Assembly: GCA_027322565.1 (NCBI GenBank)
Contig: DAHVRG010000231.1
Coordinates: forward strand, 1 to 11,799
From: Georgenia sp.
Lineage (GTDB): Bacteria; Actinomycetota; Actinomycetes; Actinomycetales; Actinomycetaceae
DNA length: 11,799 bases
Direction of reading: 5' to 3'
The notes under the pieces were generated by a model that was not told the DNA's origin, ran no database searches, and saw only the letters and a program-made list of their open reading frames with translations. The position numbers were made by a program, and so were the translations under genes. Positions 1 to 6,103 of this stretch are shown here, piece after piece. Positions within the stretch are counted from its first letter, which is position 1. The number at the start of each line of letters is the position of its first letter.

Positions 1-362
1 TCGGGGTTGTCGTACTTGATCCGCGCCCGGACGGTGTACGTCGCCCCGGCCTGGACCTTGCCGCTGAGGTCCTGCATCGGACCGGAGCCGGTCGTCTGCC
101 GATCGGTGACCTCGACGGCGTACGAGCCGCTGAAGGCGTCCTCGGTGAGGTTCAGTGTGCCCCCGTCGGTGGGGTTGCCGTTGTTGACGAACCAGCCGGT
201 GAGGCCGTCCTCGAACCCACCGTTGACGATGAGCTCCTCGGTCGGCGGCTCGTCCGCGTGCACCGGCGATGTCGCCATCGCCAGGCCCGCGGACAGCAGC
301 GCGCCGATGGCGACGACAGACACCGCTCTGCGTCGGTCGCGCCGTGGTCGTTCACGTGCCAC
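1..362 (-). CDS. Secreted protein with N-terminal CBM4/9-type carbohydrate-binding module (partial; C-terminus outside window)
   Basis: Only the first 120 codons are present; the frame runs off the left edge. The start is GTG at 362, chosen because AGGAGGAGG (plus strand 370-378) sits 7 nt upstream. Residues 1-12 are very basic, a hydrophobic stretch covers about 13-30, and a likely signal peptidase site follows the Ala of PVHA (residue 36), so the product should be exported. From residue 44 a module opens with IVNGGFEDGLTGW and continues through TDRQTTGSGPMQDL and AGATYTVRARIKYDNP. This pattern belongs to the CBM4_9/CBM22-like beta-sandwich found in actinobacterial xylanases. It closely parallels residues ~420-583 of the upstream GH43 protein (DRATTGSGPVQD, PGVTYDLSAMVRYDNP). 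The catalytic domain is not visible; a GH10 xylanase or another hemicellulase is a guess from context. The gene lies 175 bp downstream of GH43 in the same orientation. Confidence 0.85.
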   Translation of the reverse strand, partial: MARERPRRDRRRAVSVVAIGALLSAGLAMATSPVHADEPPTEELIVNGGFEDGLTGWFVNNGNPTDGGTLNLTEDAFSGSYAVEVTDRQTTGSGPMQDLSGKVQAGATYTVRARIKYDNP

Positions 363-405
363 GAAGTGTCCTCCTCCTGGTACTGCGTACTGCGTGCGTT
401 GGTCA

Positions 406-430
406 GGGGCCCTGCCGGTGGCGGGGCCCC
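406..430 (-). other. GC-rich stem-loop in the GH43 / CBM-protein intergenic region
   Basis: A 7-bp perfect stem (406-412 with 424-430) is followed by a T/G apposition and a further 3-bp stem (414-416 with 420-422) closing a 3-nt loop, so nearly the whole 25 nt is paired. It lies 44 nt upstream of the GTG start at 362. No U-tract follows on the minus strand. It could be a second terminator after the GH43 gene, a 5'-leader structure of the CBM gene, or an RNA-stability element. Confidence 0.5.
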
Positions 431-502
431 GGTCGTCGGTGCGGGTGGTCCCACTGCCCCCTACCGACGGTCGTTCCCCCTCTTTGCTCCCTTCTGCACC
501 GT

Positions 503-520
503 CCGGGCACGTGTGCCCGG
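503..520 (-). terminator. Putative terminator hairpin after GH43 gene
   Basis: CCGGGCA-CACG-TGCCCGG (minus-strand reading) forms a perfect 7-bp stem with a 4-nt loop, 17 nt past the TAG stop at 538. No T-run follows, which is common for terminators in high-GC actinobacteria. It may be only partial, because the next gene points the same way. Confidence 0.55.
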
Positions 521-537
521 GTCGGTCGCTCCGTGGG

Positions 538-3513
538 CTAGAGGCCGCAGGAAGTCGCGGCATAGGGCGCGGTGACGGTCACCGGCTCGCCGCCCTCGGG
601 TGTGAGGGTGAGGTCCACCTCCCCGGCGGTGAGCTGGGCCTCACGGGTGGTGAAGGCGTGGGAGGCGCCGCGTCCCGGTGCCAGCGCGCCGAACGCGCGG
701 GAGCCGAACGCGGTGTCCGCCGCCACCGTGACGGGGACGTCCTCACCGTTGTGCACCCGCGCGGTGACGACCGCCCTGCCCACCACACACCGGGTGTCGG
801 CGCTCACGCTGACGTCGAGCGCCGGCTCGCGCTCCGCGAGGACGCCGAGGCGGGCGAGCTCCAGGCTCAGCGCACGCTCCGGTGCGTCGATCTGGTTCTG
901 GGTGGAGAAGCCGCGCTCGCGAGCCGCCTCCGCCTTCCCCAGCGCCGCGGTCATCGCCGCCCACTCCTCCGCCGGGTAGTCGGCGGGGTCGAGGGTGTGA
1001 GCGTGCGCGATGGCGGCGTCGAGAGAGGCCGGGTCGAGGGGGCGGCCGTCCGCGGTCAGGGTGTCGCTGAGCAGGAAGTGGTCGAAGTCGACGTGCCCGC
1101 CCGCCTCCTCGGTCGCGTAGTTGAACAGCCCGAAGCGGTGGCCCATGAAGTGGGCGAGGCAGCCGTCGAGGGTCTGCGGCCCCACCCGCTGGCCGAGCCG
1201 GTGCCAGGTCTCGCCGTCGAGGCTGTAGTAGAACGTCGTCCACAGCTGGCCGCTGGGCGAGGTGAAGTCGGCGTCGGCCTTGAGGTGCACCTCGGTGGCT
1301 TCGCCGAGGTCCACGATGGTGCTGGGCAGGAACGCCTCGGTCGCCTCCTGGTCGACCTCGACGGGGAAGGGCTGGACGCGGTTGACGACACCGAGCGTGG
1401 TCTGCCCCGCCTCGCGCCGCACGGCGACGTAGGAGAAGCCGCGGTTGTAGACGGCGAGCCCGGCCGTGTCGCCGTCCCGCATGCCGGAGAAGTCCAGCGC
1501 CGTCTCCGCGGAGGCCCGCGGACCGAAGGTGCGCTGGGACAGGGTGTTGCGGGCCTCCTCGAAGTAGGTGAGCTCAGGCCGGTCACCGAGCTTGGTGAAG
1601 ACGTACTCCCCGGTCACCACCTTGCCGGTGGTGAGCCGCAGCCAGCCGGGCCGGTCGGTCAGGGACCAGTACCGGTTGTCCGGGGCGTGGTTCCACTGCC
1701 AGACCTCGTCCAGCCGGGACCCGTTGAAGGCGATCTCGTCGGGGTGCGGGAGCTCGGTGGTCGCCGGACGTCCCACGAGCGACATGTCGTCGAGGAGGAA
1801 GTCCATGACGTGCGCGTCCGGGTCGGCCTCGATGGTGCCGCTGTCCACCCACGGGGTCTCGACGAACAGCCGCAGCGTCGTCGGGGGCTGGTCCGCCGGC
1901 ACGGTGAAGCTGCCCTCGATCCGGGACCACTCCCCCCGCCGCGCGACACCCGAGGCGAGGTTGGTGTACGCGGCCGCGCCGTCGTGGGAGGTGATGAGGA
2001 AGCGCTTCGTGTCCGGGCTGTCCGGGTTGTCGTACCGGACCATCGCGGACAGGTCGTAGGTGACACCCGGCTGGACGACGGCGGTGACGTCCTGGACCGG
2101 CCCGGAGCCGGTGGTCGCGCGGTCCGTGACGAGCAGGGCCTGGTCACCGACGTAGGAGTCCTCACTCACGGAGAGCCGGGCCGAGCCGTTGACCTGCCAG
2201 CCGGCCGTACCCTCCTCGAACCCCGGGTTGACGAACAGCTCGGTGCCGATGAGCGACTCGTCGATGTCCGGCGCCGCGGGGACCTCCCACTCCTCGTCCA
2301 TCCACGGGCGGTGCGGGGCGTCGTTGTCGAAGTCGTCGGAGGCGACGATGGACTTCTGCTGCTCCAGGAGCAGCTCGGCGTCGCTGAGCGTGATGGGACG
2401 TGGGAAGGCACCGCCCACCGGGACGGCGCCGTCCTCGCCGAAGGTCGGCCAGCCGTCGGACCAGGTCGCGGGGATGAGGGCGGGGATGCGACCGATCGGG
2501 AAGGTGTCGCGGAAGAACATCCCGTGCCACACGTCCTCGCCGTCCGGGCCGGCCACCGGCACCAGGCTGCCCTGCGCGAACCCGTTGGAGTTCAGGCCGC
2601 TGCGGGCGACGTAGGGGTTGGAGCCGTCCTCCGTCGCGTAGCGCCCGAGCAGCTCCTCGGCCCGGAAGAGGACGACCTGGCGTCCCTGGCCGGGCGGCCA
2701 CGTGATGAGGACGAGGTAGTAGTAGCCGTCGATGCGGAAGACCTGCGTCCCCTCGAACAGCCCGCCGAGGAACGGCTGCCCCGGGTAGTCCGCCGGGCGC
2801 ACGATGTTCGGGTACTCCGCGACGATCTCGGTGAGGTCCTCGCTCAGCTGGACGGCATGGACTGCGCCGCTGCCGTAGAACACGTAGGGGGTGCCTCCGT
2901 CGGCCTCGTCGAAGAAGAGTGAACCGTCGTGCAGCCCCCGACCCAAGGCGATGCGCTCCCAGGCACCGTTCTCGACGTCGTCGGTGGTGAAGATGTAGGC
3001 GCCGCCGAGGTTGTTGGTGTTGAAGAAGACGTAGAAGCGGCCCTCGTGGTAGCGCAGGGAGGAGGCCCACTGGCCCTGGCCGTAGGAGTTCTCGCCGTTG
3101 CGCAGCGAGAAGGAGTCGTTGATGCTCCCCCGGTCGAAGACGTAGGTGACGATCTCCCAGTTGACGAGGTCGTAGGACTTCATGATCGGCGCGCCGGGGC
3201 TCAGGTGCATCGTCGTGCTGACCATGTAGTAGACGTCGCGTCCCTCCCCGCTCTCGGCGGCCGGCACCCGGGCGACGCTGATGTCGGGGACGTCCGCGTT
3301 GAGCAGGGGCACCGTGTACGTGCCGTCACCCAGGTCCGTCGAGGTGTACGACGGCACGGGGTCCCACTCCGGCTGGCCCTCCTGCGCCGAGGCGCCAGGC
3401 GTGGTGAGTACGGCCGCGACGCCGAGCGCCGCGGTGAGCGCGACTGACGAACGTGCCACTCGAGACCGCACACCGCGTCCCTGGGCGCTGGTCGGGACGT
3501 CCCTACGGATCAT
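538..3513 (-). CDS. Secreted multidomain glycoside hydrolase family 43 enzyme (beta-xylosidase / alpha-L-arabinofuranosidase-like)
   Basis: The predicted protein has 991 residues. ATG at 3513 is chosen because AAGGAG precedes it by 6 nt; the in-frame ATG at 3600 lies upstream of the predicted transcription start. A signal peptide covers ~1-43 (PGASA|Q). The GH43 five-bladed propeller (~65-370) shows the family residues: base D77 in NADVPDIS, pKa-modulating D196 in LHDGSLFFD, and acid E254 in GLFEGTQVF before DGYYYL. Their spacing matches known GH43 xylosidases as I recall them. The motifs STTMHLSPG and GQWASSLRYH recall subfamily 12-type enzymes. A CBM4_9-like module (~420-583) follows, then a GH43 C-terminal beta-sandwich (~595-817; VWQWNHAPDN, WSLTDRPGWLRLTT), a FIVAR-like helical segment (~826-890) and a ~95-residue Ig-like C-terminal domain with cysteines near both ends. 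The expected role is extracellular release of xylose or arabinose from (arabino)xylan. Exact specificity cannot be read from the sequence. Confidence 0.93.
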   Translation of the reverse strand: MIRRDVPTSAQGRGVRSRVARSSVALTAALGVAAVLTTPGASAQEGQPEWDPVPSYTSTDLGDGTYTVPLLNADVPDISVARVPAAESGEGRDVYYMVSTTMHLSPGAPIMKSYDLVNWEIVTYVFDRGSINDSFSLRNGENSYGQGQWASSLRYHEGRFYVFFNTNNLGGAYIFTTDDVENGAWERIALGRGLHDGSLFFDEADGGTPYVFYGSGAVHAVQLSEDLTEIVAEYPNIVRPADYPGQPFLGGLFEGTQVFRIDGYYYLVLITWPPGQGRQVVLFRAEELLGRYATEDGSNPYVARSGLNSNGFAQGSLVPVAGPDGEDVWHGMFFRDTFPIGRIPALIPATWSDGWPTFGEDGAVPVGGAFPRPITLSDAELLLEQQKSIVASDDFDNDAPHRPWMDEEWEVPAAPDIDESLIGTELFVNPGFEEGTAGWQVNGSARLSVSEDSYVGDQALLVTDRATTGSGPVQDVTAVVQPGVTYDLSAMVRYDNPDSPDTKRFLITSHDGAAAYTNLASGVARRGEWSRIEGSFTVPADQPPTTLRLFVETPWVDSGTIEADPDAHVMDFLLDDMSLVGRPATTELPHPDEIAFNGSRLDEVWQWNHAPDNRYWSLTDRPGWLRLTTGKVVTGEYVFTKLGDRPELTYFEEARNTLSQRTFGPRASAETALDFSGMRDGDTAGLAVYNRGFSYVAVRREAGQTTLGVVNRVQPFPVEVDQEATEAFLPSTIVDLGEATEVHLKADADFTSPSGQLWTTFYYSLDGETWHRLGQRVGPQTLDGCLAHFMGHRFGLFNYATEEAGGHVDFDHFLLSDTLTADGRPLDPASLDAAIAHAHTLDPADYPAEEWAAMTAALGKAEAARERGFSTQNQIDAPERALSLELARLGVLAEREPALDVSVSADTRCVVGRAVVTARVHNGEDVPVTVAADTAFGSRAFGALAPGRGASHAFTTREAQLTAGEVDLTLTPEGGEPVTVTAPYAATSCGL

Positions 3514-3554
3514 GACGAGCTCCTTCGCCGGCCGGTCGCCGATGCGCGGCACAG

Positions 3555-3568
3555 TGTTAGCGCGAACA
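3555..3568 (-). promoter_or_regulatory. LacI-family-type operator upstream of GH43 gene
   Basis: TGTTAGCGCGAACA on the plus strand is a 14-bp dyad centred on GCGC with a single mismatched pair (A3559 against G3564). Dyads with a central CG step and TGTTAGCGCTAACA-like arms are typical of LacI-family repressors of plant-polysaccharide genes. It lies 42 bp upstream of the ATG at 3513, about +9 to +22 relative to the predicted start point, so a bound repressor would block initiation or early elongation. The regulator gene is not in the window. Confidence 0.75.
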
Positions 3569-3570
3569 TC

Positions 3571-3598
3571 GGGGTTGCCAGCAAGATATCGCAACCCC
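3571..3598. promoter_or_regulatory. 28-bp inverted repeat overlapping the GH43 promoter
   Basis: Perfect 8-bp arms GGGGTTGC (3571-3578) and GCAACCCC (3591-3598) are separated by 12 bp that contain the predicted -10 box. It is a candidate site for a second regulator, or a hairpin at the extreme 5' end of a longer transcript. It differs in sequence from the LacI-type dyad beside it. Confidence 0.55.
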
Positions 3599-3611
3599 AT
3601 GAGGAGGTCAA
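3583..3611 (-). promoter_or_regulatory. Sigma-70-type promoter of the GH43 gene
   Basis: On the minus strand, TTGACC (3611-3606, 5 of 6 to consensus) is separated by 17 bp from TATCTT (3588-3583, 4 of 6). The predicted start point is near 3576, giving a ~63-nt leader before the ATG at 3513. This is the best canonical promoter in the window and rules out the ATG at 3600 as the translation start. Confidence 0.75.
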
Positions 3612-3700
3612 CAGCTCGTCGACAGACCCTCGAACGGGGGTCCAGGCCCCTGAGCGTGCCCCGACCACTGGGACCCCGACGGCCCGGCCGTCCGTGGAAT

Positions 3701-3737
3701 GCGACAGCCCGGACCCTCGCAGGGCCCGGGCTGTCGC
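3701..3737 (-). terminator. Terminator hairpin after tRNA-Ser(GCT)
   Basis: A 12-bp perfect stem (3701-3712 with 3726-3737; arm GCGACAGCCCGG) is followed by one mismatch, then 4 bp (CCCT/AGGG) closing a 3-nt loop. It starts 22 nt beyond the 3' end of the tRNA. A smaller dyad CGACGTC-CTAC-GACGTCG (3737-3754) lies between. There is no T-run. It would separate tRNA transcription from the regulated GH43 promoter downstream. Confidence 0.75.
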
Positions 3738-3759
3738 GACGTCCTACGACGTCGAAGAG

Positions 3760-3848
3760 CGGAGACGGTGGGATTTGAACCCACGGACGGGTTGCCCCGT
3801 CACGGCCTTAGCAGGGCCGCGCACTCGACCAGACTATGCGACGTCTCC
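3760..3848 (-). tRNA. tRNA-Ser, anticodon GCT
   Basis: This is a class II tRNA of 89 nt including the discriminator base. The acceptor stem GGAGACG pairs with CGTCTCC (3842-3848 with 3761-3767 on the plus strand). The anticodon arm is CGGCC-CTGCTAA-GGCCG, giving GCT, which reads AGC/AGU. The T arm is GTGGG-TTCAAAT-CCCAC, and a long variable arm typical of tRNA-Ser precedes it. CCA is not encoded. Confidence 0.97.
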
Positions 3849-3865
3849 AAGGTCATGTGCCGAAC

Positions 3866-3894
3866 AGATTACCGGGTTCGGCCTGCGCAGCCAA
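3866..3894 (-). promoter_or_regulatory. Promoter of tRNA-Ser(GCT)
   Basis: Minus-strand TTGGCT (3894-3889), a 17-bp spacer and TAATCT (3871-3866) form a good sigma-70-type promoter. The predicted start point is near 3859, about 11 nt before the mature 5' end of the tRNA, a normal leader for a stable RNA gene. Confidence 0.65.
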
Positions 3895-3921
3895 AGCCAC
3901 TGTGGGCAGCGCCACGCCGGG

Positions 3922-3963
3922 CCCGGGCGGCGACGACGGACCGGGCCCGCGTCGCCGCCCGGG
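3922..3963 (-). terminator. Terminator hairpin after the secreted propeller-like gene
   Basis: A 13-bp perfect stem (3922-3934 with 3951-3963; arm CCCGGGCGGCGAC) has a 16-nt GC-rich loop. It starts 7 nt beyond the TAG stop at 3970-3972 and ends before the tRNA promoter, so it would insulate the two transcription units. There is no T-run. Confidence 0.7.
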
Positions 3964-3969
3964 ACGAGG

Positions 3970-5109
3970 CTACGACGAGGGCAGCACGTCCTCCCGTGCC
4001 GCCCAGAACAGCCGTCGGTGGCCGCGCTCCTCGGTGTGGCCGTACAGCCGCGCACCGCTGAGGTAGAGGTCCTCCGGGATATGGGTGTCCTCTCCCGTGC
4101 GCCCCCAGCTCAGGGTGGCGCGGTCCTCCTGGGTCCCGACCCGGGCGAGGTCGAGCGTGCCGGCCGAACCCGTGAACAGGTACAGGCCGTCGGCCGCGGC
4201 GACGCCCTGCACCTTGTCGATCGAGGAGTCCTGGTCGATCCAGTAGTTCGCCTGCGAGCCCACCGTCCCGTCCTCGACCAGCAGCTCACCCGACTCGGTG
4301 AGGGGCCATCGGACGACCTCGGCGGCGACGTCCTCGGCGGTGTACTCGGCCGAGACGATGGCCGGCTCACCGGTCCAGTCGGTGGAGACCGAGGAGAGAC
4401 GCGGTATGCCGTAGGGCTCCTGTTCGACTCCGACGTATGTGCGGTCGGGGACGAGGAAGAAGCCTTCGTCGTCGGCCATGACGGTCCGCAGGTCGAACCG
4501 GTGGAACCGGTCGGTCGCCGCGACGTAGAGGTAGGGTCCGGCCCACGCGACGCCGCCGTTGTGGCTGCGCAGCGGCTCGGTGGACCAGCCGTCCTCGGTC
4601 TCGACGGGCAGCCGGAGCGGGACGTTGCGGTAACGCCAGTCGTCGGTGGAGCGGAACTTGAGCGCCGAGTCCACGGCGGCGTGGTCGTCCGGCGCCGTGC
4701 GCCGGTACCACGCCGAGACGAGCACCTCGGTCGCCGGTGCGTCCGCCCACCGGGACTCCTCGCTGCCGGCGAGCCCCTGGGGGTACCAGCGGTCGTCCTC
4801 GTCGAGGTGCTGCGGCCACTGGCGGCAGCTGTCCCCGCAGGCCGCGGTGTCCCCGGAGCGGCTCTCGACGAGCTCGCCGAACGTCACCGGGTCGACGTCG
4901 GGTCGGTCCTCGATCGCCTCGAGAGCAGCGGACCGGTCGACGACGTCGAGGGCGTAGGTCCCCGGGTCGTCGTGCTGCGCCTCGTCGAGGGCGTTTCCGT
5001 CACCTGCACCGGCGGCCGGGCCCGGGACGGCGAGGGCCGTCCCGAGCGCCGCGACCGCTGCCCCCGCGATACGCCGGGCCCGACGGTGCTGTGCGTAGTG
5101 AAGGTGCAT
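3970..5109 (-). CDS. Secreted propeller-like protein of unknown function
   Basis: The protein has 379 residues. The ATG start at 5109 is preceded by GAAGGAGG with a short 4-nt spacer. Residues 1-35 form a signal peptide: a basic HRRARR region, an Ala/Leu-rich core, and cleavage near PAAGA|GDG. The mature part begins with an acidic region, has one close cysteine pair (C91, C95 in ACGDSC) and then WYPQG. It continues with repeated beta-rich units such as HNGGVAWAGPYLYVAATDRFHRFDL, given here as HNGGVAWAGPYLYVA then TDRFHRFDL, and ends in LYLSGARLYGHTEERG. This suggests a beta-propeller fold. From memory, similar uncharacterised secreted proteins with WYPQG and GGI-W-G-YLYVA motifs occur in Streptomyces and relatives; no enzymatic function is known to me. 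A possible -10 TACCGT lies at 5145-5140. It is transcribed divergently from the small membrane protein gene across 94 bp. Confidence 0.85.
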   Translation of the reverse strand: MHLHYAQHRRARRIAGAAVAALGTALAVPGPAAGAGDGNALDEAQHDDPGTYALDVVDRSAALEAIEDRPDVDPVTFGELVESRSGDTAACGDSCRQWPQHLDEDDRWYPQGLAGSEESRWADAPATEVLVSAWYRRTAPDDHAAVDSALKFRSTDDWRYRNVPLRLPVETEDGWSTEPLRSHNGGVAWAGPYLYVAATDRFHRFDLRTVMADDEGFFLVPDRTYVGVEQEPYGIPRLSSVSTDWTGEPAIVSAEYTAEDVAAEVVRWPLTESGELLVEDGTVGSQANYWIDQDSSIDKVQGVAAADGLYLFTGSAGTLDLARVGTQEDRATLSWGRTGEDTHIPEDLYLSGARLYGHTEERGHRRLFWAAREDVLPSS

Positions 5110-5203
5110 GATGCCTCCTTCTCGACTGCAGGACGGTCGACGGTAGGCGTCGCTCCGGTGACCGTGCAGCGTCTTTTCCCGGGTCGCGTGCGAGACTGCC
5201 CAC

Positions 5204-5386
5204 ATGCGGAGGAACGACCTGCTCACGGTCCTGCTCGTCGTCGCCGCGGTGGTGTTGGCCTGGTGGCTGGTCGGGCTGCTGTGGAGCGCGGTGTGGCTGC
5301 TCGTGCGGCTCGTCGTCGTGCTCGTCGTCGCGCTGGTCATCTTCCTCGCCCTGCGGTCGTGGCTCGGCGGCGGCCGGCGCCGCTGA
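5204..5386 (+). CDS. Small hydrophobic membrane protein (60 aa)
   Basis: The protein starts MRRNDLL, has two adjacent hydrophobic segments (about residues 6-29 and 31-51) broken by a single Arg, and ends in a basic GGGRRR tail. This pattern is typical of short uncharacterised actinobacterial inner-membrane proteins. The start has no clear Shine-Dalgarno. A weak -10-like GAGACT (5192-5197) lies at the spacing expected for a leaderless message. It lies 41 bp before the PepSY lipoprotein gene and may be co-expressed with it. The function is unknown. The hydrophobic composition supports a real gene, but its short length leaves some doubt. Confidence 0.7.
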   Translation: MRRNDLLTVLLVVAAVVLAWWLVGLLWSAVWLLVRLVVVLVVALVIFLALRSWLGGGRRR

Positions 5387-5427
5387 CCCCGCGTGCGACC
5401 ACCGAGCCCCGCTGGTAGGCATGAGGG

Positions 5428-6012
5428 ATGAGGCCCGGGGGGCGTGCGTGCGCGGTGGCCGTTCTGGTTGCGGCCTTCGTGGCCGGGTGCACGAGTGAGG
5501 ACGACCCGCCGGCCCCGGAGGCGACGACGGGCGACGAGGTCGTCACCGACCGCGAGCCGGACAACCCCGAGTTCACCGCGGGTGACGCCGCCTCCCCCGA
5601 CCCGATACCGGCGGAGGACGGGGCGGTGCGGGCCCTGAGCACAGCCGCCGACGAGCTCGGCGGCCGGGCCTTCGCCCTCGAGCGGACCGACGATGCCGGC
5701 GAGGCGGTGTGGGAGGTGTCCGTCGCCGTCGAGGAGGACGAGGTCGAGGTCCTCCTCTCCCCGGACGGGAACGCCATCGTGCGTGAGGAGGGCAGCGACG
5801 CGCTCGACGCCGAGGACAGCCGGCGCCTCGAGGCGGCGTCGGTCGCGGCCGGCGAGGCCGCGCTCACCGCCGCCCGGGAGACCGGGGGCACCGTCGTCGA
5901 GGTCGACCTCACCGACGACGGCGGTGCCGTGGTGTGGGAGGTCGAGCTGCGGACCACCGACGGGGCGAGCACGGACGTGCGCGTCGACGCCGTGACCGGC
6001 GAGGTGCTCTGA
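5428..6012 (+). CDS. PepSY-domain lipoprotein
   Basis: The protein has 194 residues. It has a short signal sequence with lipobox VAGC (residues 18-21), so C21 should be lipidated and the protein anchored on the outer face of the membrane. An acidic, Pro/Thr-rich linker (~22-65) leads to two PepSY-like repeats. The first is at ~67-112 (DELGGRAFALERTD, AVWEVSVAVEEDEVEVLLSP), and the second at ~128-194 (GGTVVEVDLTDD, VVWEVELRTTDG, ending DAVTGEVL). PepSY modules are extracytoplasmic and often inhibit or chaperone secreted peptidases; a role here is only inferred. ATG at 5428 is used because it gives the full signal peptide. The 5' context lacks a well-spaced Shine-Dalgarno. Confidence 0.88.
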   Translation: MRPGGRACAVAVLVAAFVAGCTSEDDPPAPEATTGDEVVTDREPDNPEFTAGDAASPDPIPAEDGAVRALSTAADELGGRAFALERTDDAGEAVWEVSVAVEEDEVEVLLSPDGNAIVREEGSDALDAEDSRRLEAASVAAGEAALTAARETGGTVVEVDLTDDGGAVVWEVELRTTDGASTDVRVDAVTGEVL

Positions 6013-6091
6013 CCGGCCGCCGCGTGCACGTCCCACCATCGGTGGACCCCGGTGAGCCGAAGTACGGATGTGGGCGGTCGACGGGCGTCCA

Positions 6092-6097
6092 TAGCGT
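6092..6097 (+). promoter_or_regulatory. -10-like element for a leaderless acyltransferase message
   Basis: TAGCGT fits the TANNNT pattern of actinobacterial -10 boxes and ends 6 nt before the ATG at 6104. Transcription would then begin at the A of the start codon. No good -35 or Shine-Dalgarno is present. Confidence 0.4.
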
Positions 6098-6103
6098 CCC
6101 GGG

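Noticed and set aside
380..393. Tandem 7-bp repeat GTACTGC x2, also a GTAC-TGC-GTAC dyad, upstream of the CBM-protein gene
   Set aside because: Too short and imperfect to call an operator, and it lies next to the ribosome-binding site without a promoter context.
7..2922. Very long open frame on the plus strand opposite the GH43 gene
   Set aside because: It is antisense to a clear GH43 gene, its translation is low-complexity Arg/Gly/Val-rich, and no domain is recognisable. Long antisense frames are expected at this GC content.
538..3513. Loss of catalytic activity in the GH43 enzyme because the common WAPD motif reads WASS
   Set aside because: That position is not the pKa-modulating Asp. D77, D196 and E254 are all present at normal spacing, and WA-x-SLRYH is usual for this GH43 branch as I recall it.
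3514..3600. ATG at 3600 as start of the GH43 protein
   Set aside because: The extension covers the promoter -10 box and the operator, lacks signal-peptide character and has no ribosome-binding site. ATG at 3513 has AAGGAG.
3760..3848. Possible attachment site at the tRNA-Ser(GCT) 3' end
   Set aside because: No second copy of the tRNA 3' segment and no integrase gene were seen within the window.
3694..5418. Long plus-strand frame across tRNA-Ser(GCT)
   Set aside because: It reads through the tRNA antisense and the complement of the secreted protein gene, and has no recognisable domain.
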